Shown: positions 29,671-40,162, counted from the stretch's first letter. The stretch is 41,725 bases of DNA from Nemertoderma westbladi (GCA_032718475.1 JAUCBJ010001504.1:1-41725), one strand, 5' to 3'. Notes: generated by a model not told the origin, from the letters alone. Made by a program: numbers and translations.

Positions 29671-30413
29671 ATGGGGGAACTTCAGACGGCTCTGAGTATT
29701 ACGTTGCAACGAGTTAGGGCGAGACCTATCTAACGAGCTATAGTAAGCGAGATTTCATCGAGATTAGATGTATAATATTAGATAAAATAATAATACAGTA
29801 AGTATAGGCCTACAGAAATAATTATTTTACTTTTAATATTCATAACAGTAAAACAAAAATGTTATAAACCTCTCCTTCCATGCAGCCAATGATTGAGAAA
29901 GCAGAATTACTCTTGAGCAATTCGCAACAGACAACCCAAACCCACCCCAATCAACACTCCAGCCTGCTTGCTCCTTATACGTTAACCTTATACGTTACCT
30001 TAACGTTGCTATGATACAGAAAAAAATCCTTCCCTATTCACTACAGCACTAAGAATAGGCCAATTCGATCGTGCTTGGCGAATATGACATATTTATACAC
30101 TATTTGATTTTTAATCAATAAATAATCATACATATTTATATTAAACACTCGAATAAAATAAATACTTTGTGAGAATGGGACATGGCGAATCTACTCATGT
30201 TAATTTTATACCAGATGGGATAAATGTTACCCCTCTAAATAATTAATTACCGATAGAAGAACCGAAATAATTCGATACATTTCGCCCGAACGAACACAAA
30301 ATACGCATTCACGCAAGCAAACGCGTAAAATTAGCCTCGAGATTGCGATAGTTTACGTGCTCAGGACGAGAGCTTTCGATCGATGTATCATTTGCTCAGA
30401 TTGGTGCATGTGT

Positions 30414-30597
30414 GTCGGAGCGTATAGCTTGGACAGACTCACAGACTCATAGACTCACAGACTCACAGACTCATAGACTCACAGACAGACAGAGGATATT
30501 TATATGTCGGAGCGTATAGCTTGGACAGACTCACAGACTCATAGACTCACAGACTCACAGACTCATAGACTCACAGACAGACAGAGGATATTTATAT
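30414..30597 (+). repeat. 92-bp direct duplication of CAGACTCA-rich tail
   Basis: GTCGGAGCGTATAGCTTGG begins at 30414 and again at 30506, each followed by the same CAGACTCATAGACTCA runs, CAGACAGACAGAGG and ATATTTATAT. Confidence 0.93.
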
Positions 30598-30904
30598 ATA
30601 TAGATATAGATTAAACTAAATGAATAATGGCATTGCACTGGTTTAAGTACCATGTCCAATGTGTATTGTGTATTCAAACAGCCCGACAAGCCGAGGATTT
30701 GTTGAGTCCAGCGCCTAACTCAGCTGTTAATATCCAACTAACTGGTGACGTGGCCCTGTCTCTGCTATTACACAACAACCGCATAAGTTACATATGATAC
30801 ACAAGCAGGCAAGCCTGGCGGGTTCATGGTCGGACTTATACCAAAACAATACAACAGTATTGTAGTACAGCAATACTACTAGTACTGTTGTAGTATTATT
30901 GTTA

Positions 30905-31850
30905 TTTATACTGTATGTCAATGACCTCCCACTAGCTACATCTCTTTCAACAGTATTATTACTTTAAAACTGTTTACTGTATTTACTCCAGTAACCCCCG
31001 TAACTTAGATTCATTACATTCAAAATTAGGGATTCCGACTTAAATCATAGCAAAAACGTTAAGTACAGTACTTAGGGCTTACAATTGATAATTTGCTAAA
31101 TTGGAAGGCTCATAGCTTGTCTGTATTATCTAGTATATCTAAATTAGTTGGGTTGTTCTTTTGGATACGTTACAAACTACCTCTTTTTATTTTGAAGTCC
31201 CTTTTTTACAGCTTGGTAAACTCTAAGGTTACTTACGGTTTAGTCTTATGGGGTAGTACTTATGATACTTACATTAATAAAATCCGTATCAAAATAAATA
31301 AAATAGTGCGTGCTATTACGTTCAGTAAATGGCACGACCATTCGCTGCCTTTATACCGTAAGCTAGACATCTTACCAATACAGGCGTTATATAAACTACA
31401 AGTAGGTAAATTTATGTACGATGCATATCATGGAAATTTGCCAGAAGGGATAAAAACTTATTTAAAAGGTTAAACATTTCCCACACGTATTCAACTAGGA
31501 GCGAATCAAACTTGAATTTTTTCATCCCTCGTTTCCACACAGCCCGCGGCCAGATGTCGATTCAATACACGGGGCCTCATAATATGGAACTGTAATGATT
31601 TTTTATTAAAGAATCTGCCAACCGTACACAAGTTTTCAGCCTGTTTCAAAAGGAACTTCTCAGAAACTTTAATATCGAAATCGAATCAAGAATTACCATT
31701 GTGCAGGACAATAACTATTAAATACATTACAAAGTATATTACAATATATTATGTAGTATTAATATTTTTAATTGAATACTCCTACTGTAAATGTTATCTT
31801 ACGGTTTGCTCGGAAGTTCCTTAAGGCACAAATATATTGATTAGTAAAGT
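30905..31850 (+). mobile_element. Decayed CR1/L2-like LINE remnant
   Basis: Begins with LYVNDLPLAT (the RT motif after the GxLLF region) at about 30910, skips the catalytic region, then from about 31093 reads LLNWKAHSLSVLSSISKLVG, LVNSKVTYGLVLWGS, KINKIVRAITFSKWHDHSLP and LYRKLDILPIQALYKLQ. Later frames contain IIWNCNDFLLKNLPTVHKF at about 31580. Several frames and stops show it is old, and it is the same type as the fragment at 4400-4605. Confidence 0.8.
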
Positions 31851-32472
31851 CTGTGTCTATCTAGTTTTACACGTTTCTCGATTAATATAAAAACTCTACT
31901 CACTAACAACTTATCGGCGCCTCACTCATATTATTTTATGAGATATCATATTATCTATGATCCATCACACACACTGGCCACGTCTATAAATATAATATTG
32001 CTGTTTGTAGTGCAATGAAATGTATCTGGTGGTGGTGGGTGAATCACTTGGAAATTAAAATGATTGATAGATTGTATTGGCCTATCGGCTGACCAGCAGA
32101 CCGGTAACAACTAATTCTACAAATTTCAAATTTACCGCTGTCTAATGCTAATGCAGTAATTTATTACCCTAATAATAGCGCTCGCATTGCACAAATATCA
32201 TCTCAAAACCTAATTTTCTGTACATATGAGCCGTTTGTATATAATATGTATGTACATCGATACTCGATACATGTAGTCTAGTCAGATTTCGCCCTTATTC
32301 CTTGCTTTATAGCCCAACCGGTCCACAATTTCACGATGCAGATAACTGTCGCTGTCTCCGGGTTTTATTTTACGCGTTTAATTGCGTGAATGCGTATTTT
32401 GTGGTCGCTGCAACATGTTGTCTATCATAAACACAAAATGATTCGATTATTCCTTTTTCGCTTTTTGCCGTG
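31851..32472 (+). other. AT-rich spacer, no gene seen
   Basis: Non-coding. A word TTTTACGCGTTT...TTGCGTGAATGCGTATTTTG at about 32368-32404 occurs inverted at about 30297-30336, and part of it again near 33258. Confidence 0.5.
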
Positions 32473-33091
32473 TACCGGTGTAACAGGCTGAGATAACTCC
32501 CCACCAAATATGACTCCCCAGTCTTCTCAGCCTAGGCTGAGAACACTCCCCAGTTTTCTCCCTAGATTTCTTAATTAACGGAAAGGAGCAGGTTACAGTG
32601 GCGGGCTTTTCTAACCAAAACAATATCTCAATAACATAGGTTACAGATTTATTTTTGCAATAAACGAAAATAACACAGGTACGGAAATGAATTATAACTC
32701 AATTAGGGGAGTCGTCTTAGCCTAAGGGGAGTGTTCTCAGCCTAGACTGAGATGACTGGGGAGTGTTCTCAGCCTAGGCTGAGATAACTGGGGAGTGTTC
32801 TCAGCCTAGGCTGAGATGACTGGGGAGTGTTCGCAGCCTAGGCTGAGATGACTGGGGAGTGTTCTCAGCCTAGGCTGAGATAACTGGGGAGTGTTCTCAG
32901 CCTAGGCTGAGATGACTGGGGAGTGTGCTCAGCCTAGGCTGAGATAACTGGGGAGTGTTCTCAGCCTAGGCTGAGATGACTGGGGAGTGTTCTCAGCCTA
33001 GGCTGAGATGACTGGGGAGTGTTCTCAGCCTAGGCTGAGATGACTGGGGAGTCATTTCAAGAGGAAGTTATCTCAGCCTTGTATACCGGTA
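32473..33091. mobile_element. Foldback/MITE-like element with internal palindrome array
   Basis: The ends are imperfect inverted repeats of about 50 bp. The left end reads TACCGGTGTAAC then AGGCTGAGATAACT; the right end, reversed, reads TACCGGTATACA then AGGCTGAGATAACT; both continue to GACTCCCCAGTC. Inside is a unique block of about 110 bp and ten 32-bp tandem units. No coding capacity. Confidence 0.8.
32727..33046 (+). repeat. 32-bp tandem repeat, 10 units, each with a 16-bp perfect palindrome
   Basis: Each unit is GGGGAGTGTT, then CTCAGCCTAGGCTGAG, then AT(G/A)ACT. Sequence differences between units are few (mainly ATGACT versus ATAACT). A reverse-orientation unit also lies at about 32505-32560 near the left end. 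Confidence 0.95.
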
Positions 33092-33329
33092 GAGCACGAG
33101 GTGGACCTATGTAGCAGTTCAGTCTGTCACTCTACTCATTGGATCTTGACTCTATCATGTGCATCTACGTGATGCAGAGTGCAGAAAGTCCCGAGCACGT
33201 GAACGGTGAACGCGAACCGCTTCTACCCTGAGGTGAATTCTATGCGTCATTTTATGTGCGAATGCGTATTTGTGGTGAAATTGGGCTATTCTGTAGTCGT
33301 TTTCGGCCAAATTACTGGTCAGCAGGCAG

Positions 33330-33569
33330 GAAACTGTACGGCCCTTTCATTCCAAAACCCAGTATCCCCAAATTTTTTATTTTGAGAAAAACGCAAAAGA
33401 CTTTGGACCTTCTGCGATTGATGATCATATTGATAAAAGCTATGAAATGAACCCAAAATTTGTCAGAACCAAGGGAAGCCATTGGTTAATTTAGCCAACC
33501 AATGAAAAACAGGAATTTATTTACCAGAATTTAATTATTACTGGTGAAATGAGTCATAGTCGTTGATAC
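33330..33569 (-). repeat. 'CAAAACCCAGTATC' dispersed repeat, left part
   Basis: GGCCCTTTCATTCCAAAACC then CAGTATCCCC matches, inverted, the sequence at 37770-37796. The block runs into GAGTCATAGTC and GTTGATAC (33562-33569), where RTE-B copy 2 inserted. The text resumes after 36691. Confidence 0.7.
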
Positions 33570-33573
33570 GTCG

Positions 33574-35392
33574 AACCTCTACAAGGCGCAGAAAGAGTCC
33601 CGACTCAAACAGACTACAGCGGCCAAGAATGCAGATAAGGCTGCACCTAGGTCCCTGAACAGGCACTACTCTGTTAATCTGCAGGAGCTAATAAACCAGC
33701 AGGTTGATGCCATCAATGATGCTGATGACAGCAGGCAATCATCCCAGGCATGGAAATCGATCAACTTGCTTACTGGGCGGAAAAGCCAACCAACCACCAA
33801 GGTTAAGGCTGAATCACCAGCCGATCGCCTCAATGGTTGGAAGGCCCACTTTGAAAAGCGCCTCAAAAATGACAGGGTATTGCCTGATAACTTTATAGAA
33901 GTAAAAGTGTCTGAGTCTGCACTACCAGATATTCCCACTGGTGATATCTCCTTTGCAGAAGTGAAGGCTGCTGCAAAGAGCATTAAGACCAATCGTGCCA
34001 GTGGAGTAGATGGTGTTCCCCCTGAGGACTTTAAAATACCTGAGTGTTTAAAGCTCATCTATCCCATCATAGTAGACATGTACCAAACAACAAGAGTCCC
34101 ACAAGAAATGAAAACAAATAAGTTGGTGCCAGTTCCCAAGAAAGGCAACCTAACACTATATGGTTCTTTTCGGGGAATCTCATTGATCTCGATTGCTGCA
34201 AAGCTATATAATAGAATTATATTAAATCGCATCAGGGATCCCATTGAGAGACTGCTCCGTGGAAATCAGAATGGGTTCCATAAAGGTCGTGGGACCATGG
34301 AGCCCATTTTGGCACTTAGAAGGATAATTGAAGAGTTATCAAAAAAGAAAGACAGGCATCTGGCTGTTATCTTTGTTGACTTCTTCAAGGCCTTTGATTC
34401 AGTCTCTCGCTCACGTATGTTCACCATACTTTCATTATATGGGATTCCTGATGAAATTATTGCAGCAATCAGATCAGTATACGATGGTTCGACAACATTT
34501 GTGTCTACTGTTGACGGTGACACAGAACCATTTGAAGTGTTATGGGGCGTCCTCCAGGGAGACACACTTGCACCATTCTTGTTCATAATTGTGGTTGACT
34601 ATGTTCTACGCATGTCCTTAGATCATCATAATGATGATGGGGTGATGATAACTCCACCTACTGGCTCCAGAAGTCGAGGAAATCCTGCCAAGTACCTAAC
34701 TGATCTAGACTTTGCTGATGACTTAGGAGTACTCTCAGAATCACTAGAGGGAGCTCAACGGCTCCTCAGCTCATTAGAACATGCTGCTTCTAGTGTTGGT
34801 CTTTTTATTAACTCTAGAAAGACCAAAATTTTGACAGTTAACTTTGAAAGTCCTCAGCAAGTCTCTGATAGGATGAGCATAAGCTCAAAGGATGGTATGC
34901 TTGAGCATGTGGACGACTTCTGTTACCTGGGATCATGGATCCGGAAGTCAGGTGAGGACCTTCGAATACGTAAGGGAAAGGCATGGGCAGCCTTGAATAG
35001 GCTTTCCAGGATTTGGAAGTCACCGGGAATTAATCGGAAACTTAAGGTCCGATTATTTAGAGCAGTAGTAGTTCCAGTACTTCTCTATGGGAGTCCATGC
35101 TGGGCTCTAACTGCTGAGGACACCAAATCTCTGGATGGCACATTCACAAGAATGCTACGCCGGGTTCATTGTGTCAAGTACAATGCACACATCTCCAACC
35201 AGACACTATATAACATTGGAGGTGTCTCATTGGTTCCCCCAAGCTTGACACTAGAACAAAATCGCCTCCACTTTGCAGGACATTGCTTTCGCCGTGAGGA
35301 CCAGCCAGTGCATTTTCTTGTACTTTGGCAGCCTCATGGAGTGAATAAGCTTGGTGGACAGCCCATGACTTTCTTGAGACGCATCTTAACCC
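33574..35392 (+). CDS. RTE-B reverse transcriptase, open frame, 3'-truncated
   Basis: Open from the insertion edge (NLYKAQKESRLKQTTAAKNA) through [66 protein letters not shown] (catalytic), HVDDFCYLGSWIRKSG and RLHFAGHCFRRED. The natural C-terminus is lost: after FLRRIL the frame reads into the G-run insertion (LNPGGGGQYDPP) and stops at 35478. The catalytic part is intact; the endonuclease is absent. Confidence 0.9.
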
Positions 35393-36600
35393 TATTAAAC
35401 CCGGGGGGGGGGGGTCAATATGACCCCCCCTGTGGTTTTTTTATTATAATTCTGAAACAAACGCAGTTGGGAATCTGAAATTTTATGACTTTTCCTAAAA
35501 ATCTATTGTCTTCCTAGTAGTGAAAACCGTTGTCAAAATTATTGGGTAGTTTTCGAGTTATAGCACCATTTTTTAACCCTACTTTTGGCACTTTTTTTGA
35601 GACGTTTTTTGAAAATTACATTTCATTAAATATGAATTGTAACATCTCTATTTTTCATATACACCGGTTTTTTGGTGTTAGCAATTGGATGGAATTCATA
35701 TAAATTGATTTAGAAATTGCTTGTTTTTTTCGGCGGGTGTCAAATTTTGAAATATGTCAATTTTGAAAATTGATTGTTTGAAACTTGTTTTTTACGCAAT
35801 TGGGGTTTTTTGGGGTTCTGGTTTCGATGGAATATATACGAGTTGCACCAAGCGTATCAAACTTGTATTTTTCGGTGGTGGGTGCAATCCATTCAATTTC
35901 ATGAAAATCCATTCAATTGATAAAATTGTTTGTGACAATTTATTTCTTGCGTTTTAGAGGTTCATGGCTATTCTGAATTGAATGGAATATATAATTTTCG
36001 AAGTAGGCATCTCAAACTTGTATTTTTCGGAAGTGGGTGCAAAATGTGGTGCTAGCACCAAATTTTGAAAACCATCAAATATATCAATTGATTGTGTCAC
36101 CTTGTTTCTTGCGTTATACGGGTTTGTGAGGGTTCTAAATTCAATGGAATCAAGTAAAAATTTCATAAGAGTTTTCAAACTTGTATTTTTCGCCGGTGGG
36201 TGAAAATTGTTGTGCCAGCACCAAATTTTGGAAAATAAGCAAATTGATCAGTAGATAGTATCATTTTGTTTCTTGCGTTATACTGGTTTATGAGGGTTCT
36301 GAATCCGATGGAATCAATAAAAACAGCACTGGACATCGCAAACTTGTACTTTTTGGTGATGGGTACGAAATTTGGTGCTAGCACCAAAATTTGCCAAATT
36401 ACGCCGAAAAATACAAGTATCAATGATCTGGCATATTAGAAATGTATTCCATTAAAATCAGCGCCCTAGAAAACCTGTATTGAAAACAATTAGCCGAAAA
36501 ATGTAACTTTCAAATTTTGTGAAAATTTGCACTACTTGTAATTTTGGTGCTGCAATATAACCACCCCAGTAGATTTTTTTTCGGTCAGATCCAGACTACT
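35390..36600 (-). repeat. G-run dispersed repeat, copy 2 (inverted relative to copy 1)
   Basis: Begins AACCCTATTAAACCC with a 12-G run (35403-35414), TCAATATGACCCCCC and ACAAACGCAGTTGGG, the reverse of the right end of copy 1 (16860-16935). Contains tandem subrepeats of 149-165 bp, marked by CTTGTATTTTTCGG-like words at about 35868, 36017, 36179 and 36344, and palindromic TGGTGCTAGCACCA cores at about 36049 and 36374. Inserted in RTE-B copy 2, so it is the younger of the two. Confidence 0.8.
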
Positions 36601-36923
36601 GATACCTACGTACAAACAAAAAATCAGACGTTTTCGTACCTGCAATGCAGCATGCTGATCCTAGTAGTAGAGGCATAATAGTAGTTGATACTGGGTTTTG
36701 ATATGAAACTATTTGGAGCTACTGGGTTTTGATATGAAACTTTTTGGAGATATTGGGCTTTGGATTTATGCCAAAACCCAGTATCTCCAAAAAGTCCAAA
36801 AAACTTCTCCAAAAACTTTTTGGCAAACCTTTGTTTCAATTAATTCAACCCTTTTATTACCAATTATTATTATCGAAACTTTTTAAGACATTGTTCATCC
36901 ATGCAAGCTGTTGTTTTCCCTTA

Positions 36924-37040
36924 GGTACACGATGCACGCCCACAAGGTGTTGTATTCCCTTCGGTACACGATGCACGCCCACAAGGTGTTGTATTCCCTT
37001 CGGTACATGATGCAACCTCGGACCCACAAGGTTGTTTTCC
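36924..37040 (+). repeat. 39-bp tandem repeat, three units
   Basis: Units start with GGTACACGATGCACGCCCAC at 36924 and 36963, and with GGTACATGATGCA at 37002, each ending GTTGT(A/T)TTCC. The unit length is a multiple of three, which creates short open frames on both strands that I do not regard as genes. Confidence 0.9.
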
Positions 37041-37094
37041 ATTGCAAAAACACATTGTACAACAGAAGGAGAATATCTTCCAGGAATATCATTA

Positions 37095-37118
37095 GGGGGG
37101 GGGGGGGGGGGGGGGGGG
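37095..37118 (+). repeat. 24-base poly(G) tract
   Basis: The longest of seven G homopolymers in the window, all on the + strand. Confidence 0.97.
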
Positions 37119-37800
37119 TGATAAACTACGGATGGGCAGTTTAAAATGAATGTAAACCAACAACCGGACCCGGTACAAGGCTCCCAGTAGCTGACAAAAA
37201 TAAATTCACAATATGTAAAATATATTACATGTTGTTAGTTGTTGTTGTATAACATAAGAAAGATACTATGTTTTGAATTATAAAATATGTTCTTAAAATA
37301 AAAAAAATATGTTCATTGCAAAACCCAGTATCTCCATCAGTATTAATTTTTAGAACTGTCACAAGACTTTGGACAACACACGATTGATGTTCCCATCAAT
37401 GAATTTCCACATAAACTTGCCAGTACCTAGTTAAGCTATTGGTTATTAAATTACCTACGTAGTCAAAAATATGAATTAGTTTTCCGGATTTGAGCAATTG
37501 CTCATAAAATGGGGCATAGTCAGGTTTTGACATACAATTTTTGGAGATACTGGGTTTTGTTATACGTAATTTTTATATGTATTTTCTATATAACTAGATG
37601 AGATACTGTGTTTTGAATTTTTAAATATTCTAAAAATGGTGAGATACACGGTTTTGGCAATTTCAAAAACCTATTTCCCCTTCTTCAAATGCTTAGAAAC
37701 TTCACAGACAGACGCAGAACAGTTTCCTGATTCGAATGATATATAAAACTCATTTTTTGAAAAATTTGAGATACTGGGTTTTGGAATGAAAGGGCCGTGT

Positions 37801-38610
37801 TTAACATCAGTTGTATCATTAGATTATATGTGCAGGTACTGTATCTGACCCTAGACTACATGTTTCGGAGGACGTTAACAAGTCTGCAGTTCTCCAGTCT
37901 GCCGCTAAGAGGCGAAATGTCAACTAGTAATTAACATACTATATTAATAATTTATAAACTATATCACAATTCACAACCGTTCCCAGATTAATTAACCGTA
38001 GATTTTAATTATGTAAGAATTATACAGATTGATGATTTCATATTCTACATATGAAAAAATCTGAAAGTCAGGCGAAATATCTGAAAGTGAAAACCTTCTC
38101 CCATTTCGTTGTTTTATATCACTTTTTTTGAAAATGTTAGGGTAGTCTGGAGTTTGTTCTCCAGTCTGCCTCTGCGGGGAAAAATGTAGTGGAAAAAACA
38201 TTTTCACATTTTGTAGTTTTCATTCCTTTCGAACTGATACCTTGACCTAGATATAGTATATAGAAACGTGTTTGGGGGACTCTGACAAAACTGCAATTCT
38301 CCGATCTGCCGCTAAGGGGAGAATGGTCTGAAAATGAAATCCTTGTCCCCTTTTGTTGTTTATAATCTTTAAGAGTTGATTGGCAGGTATATACCTACAC
38401 AGTAAACTGTACTACACTACACAGTAGGCCCTATATAAGCCTTATTTTGTAGTTGTCATTTTGTAGTAGTTTTGTTTGAGTTAACACTGAGTCATGTGAC
38501 GTTTGATTTAATAAGCTATAATTAGCTATGATTAAGCTATAATTATTTAATTAATTAATACAATATTTTAATTGTTGAACCAAGAAAGCCGTTATTATTA
38601 TAATGTTATA
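37801..38610. repeat. Degenerate CTCF-like repeat units in reverse orientation
   Basis: CAGTCTGCCGCTAAGAGGCG at about 37898, CCAGTCTGCCTCTGCGGGG at about 38160 and TCTGCCGCTAAGGGGAGAA at about 38287, each followed by AATG or similar. They look like decayed reverse copies of the core at 28-30 kb. The rest is AT-rich with no gene seen. Confidence 0.5.
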
Positions 38611-38613
38611 TTG

Positions 38614-38744
38614 AATAAATACAACATATTCTGGAACATTTTGTTTATCCCATACGTAGCTTGACTACATTGCAATACCTCTTTAATCATACTACATAGC
38701 ATATCATGCATTAACAGAATGTTCCAGAATATGTTTTATTTATT
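38614..38744. mobile_element. 131-bp MITE-like inverted-repeat element
   Basis: The arms at 38614-38645 and 38713-38744 are 32 bp long and inverted, differing at about two positions (AACATATTCTGGAACATT against AATGTTCCAGAATATGTT), around a 67-bp spacer. Confidence 0.7.
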
Positions 38745-39436
38745 TATTTATTTATTAATTTTTTCACTTTATTTCTATTTATTTAATATAATAAAATAGC
38801 CTCGCTCATATGCAAAACCATGCAAGTTTTGAAAGCTCATATCTTTTTTCCGATGAAATTCGATTGTGTAACATTTTGGAATCGTTTGCATGGCCAGCTT
38901 TCCATCAGTACCAACAAATCTCTATAAAGTTGAAGTATAACTGAGGTGTAACTGGTGCAATTTCGCCGGAGACACTTTTAACAAATGCTTGTACCTAAAG
39001 AATGAAAGCGAAAATAAAAATGCTTATGAAAGTGCAATGTTTGCTCCATAGCCAGATTGTGCAGGTCGTCAAGGTTATTCCTTTATAACATAGCAGATAA
39101 AGGGAGACTTTCGTTGCAAATTCACCCCTCTCCAGGGGAGAATCGATGCAAATAACAGATGATTACTCCAAAACATAAAACTGTAACCAGTTCTGTAGAC
39201 TTTAGTTTATTGTTTTGGTTAGAATAATGTGCCACTGCAACCTGCTCCTTTCCCTTAATTGATAATTTTTCTCTCAATGAGTAAATTGCCGAAAACACAG
39301 ATGGGTTTTATGATCAGTTTAATTTCTTTGAACATCATCAACTTACAGTAGGCCTACATTTTGGAAATTCTAACATATGGCTATTTAGTAGATTACGGCA
39401 AGACTACCCCTGGAATTCTAGTAACAGAACTACAGA
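38745..39436 (+). other. AT-rich spacer, no gene seen
   Basis: Non-coding. Contains one TAGGCCTA (about 39350) and, at 39203-39262, a short repeat shared with 32574-32631 and 40312-40372. Confidence 0.5.
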
Positions 39437-39648
39437 ACTTGTACAGAACATTTCGTGTAGTGAATGGATAGGCCTCTAGATGGTTCGATGAAACAGCATG
39501 TGGTTGATCATATATTAAAGTCCTTCTTTAAGCCGCATATCAATAATACTTGTACAGAACATTTATTGTAGTGAATAGGATATAGATGTACAGCATGTGG
39601 TTGATAATATGTTAAAGTCCTTCTTTAAGCCGCATATCAATAATACTT
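39437..39648 (+). repeat. 111-bp tandem duplication upstream of the lectin gene
   Basis: ACTTGTACAGAACATTT begins at 39437 and 39548. Both units contain CAGCATGTGGTTGAT and end in TTCTTTAAGCCGCATATCAA. The duplication lies 105-316 bp upstream of the lectin ATG, so it may belong to its promoter region. Confidence 0.85.
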
Positions 39649-39752
39649 ATAGCTGTGCTATCTAACTTAATCCTCACAATTACTCAACAAAAGTAACAAA
39701 AGTTATTTTCTCAACACGACCATTTAGACGATTTCAACCCATAACCACCAAC

Positions 39753-40162
39753 ATGCGTTCACTATTAGTTTTTACTCTGTTTGTGGCCGTTGCCTCGGCG
39801 ACCAATCTTGCTCTCAAGAAACCAACTGGGCAGGTGAGTGAGTTATTTCATGATATCCCTTTAATTTTCTAAATTGTATTTTTTCCTCAAATATCACGGT
39901 TCTAAATTCGCCCACGATTTTAATTGGAACGATTATAATTTCTCAGGATACCACATCCAACGCTAACGGTCCTTCCGGCAAAGCTGTGGATGGAAACAGG
40001 AACCAGGATTACGGTGGGCAATCGTGCACCCACACCGACAATATAGCCCCTGGATGGTGGCATGTAGACCTGTTAGAAAGTGACAATAAACAGCCGTCCG
40101 TTGGTATGGTTACCATCTACAATCGACAGGACTGCTGTGCTGACCGGATTATTGGAGCGCAG
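39753..40162 (+). CDS. F-type lectin (fucolectin-like), secreted; 5' exons only
   Basis: Two exons: 39753-39833 and 39947-40162, separated by a 113-bp intron (donor gtgagt, acceptor tctcag). Residues 1-16 (MRSLLVFTLFVAVASA) form a clear signal peptide. Then TNLALKKPTGQ and GKAVDGNRNQDYGGQSCTHT match the start of an F-type (F5/8-related) fucose-binding domain, followed by WWHVDL and VTIYNRQDCCADRIIGAQ. This includes the family signature Arg-x-Asp-x4-Arg (RQDCCADR), the upstream His (CTHT) and the vicinal Cys-Cys pair. The His-to-Arg gap is about 30 residues, several longer than usual. Such lectins bind fucosylated glycans and often act in innate immunity. Exon 2 ends in phase 0 at gtaatt (40163). 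The remaining exon(s) were not found with confidence, so the gene is incomplete here or broken. Confidence 0.85.

Larger units (their letters stand above)
27985..30612 (+). mobile_element. Hairpin-ended non-autonomous element with 146-bp tandem core
   Basis: Starts with a long hairpin (27985-28022), continues with a tandem core (28190-29670), a unique stretch (29690-30410), then a 92-bp direct duplication of a CAGACTCA-rich tail and ends in a TATATAGATATAGAT tract. The flanks carry ATTAAACTA (27979-27987 and 30610-30618), which may be a target-site duplication overlapping the hairpin by three bases. No protein is encoded. The layout (5' hairpin, ~150-bp core repeats, microsatellite-like tail) recalls 'pearl'/HINE-type Helentron derivatives of molluscs and other invertebrates, which is an analogy and not an identification. 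Confidence 0.65.
33570..36683 (+). mobile_element. RTE-clade LINE (family B), copy 2, split by a G-run element
   Basis: Flanked by the duplication GTTGATAC (33562-33569 and 36684-36691; a few more bases also match). It is 5'-truncated within the endonuclease-RT linker. The RT runs to about 35389 (ACGCATCTTA), is interrupted by the G-run repeat (about 35390-36600), and the RTE 3' end resumes at about 36638 with CTGCAATGCAGCATGC and a short TAG tail. About 110 bases of RTE sequence present in copy 1 are missing at the interruption. Confidence 0.8.
36692..37800 (+). repeat. 'GATACTGGGTTTTG' dispersed repeat, right part
   Basis: Many copies of GATACTGGGTTTTG or its reverse (for example about 36690, 36720, 36774, 37319, 37552, 37603, 37773), with GGAGAT in front. 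The final copy ends TTTTGGAATGAAAGGGCCGT, the inverted mate of 33337-33360. It also contains the 39-bp tandem repeat and a 24-G run. Confidence 0.7.

Noticed and set aside
36857-37144. Short open frames on both strands over the 39-bp repeat
   Set aside because: They arise from a tandem unit whose length is divisible by three.
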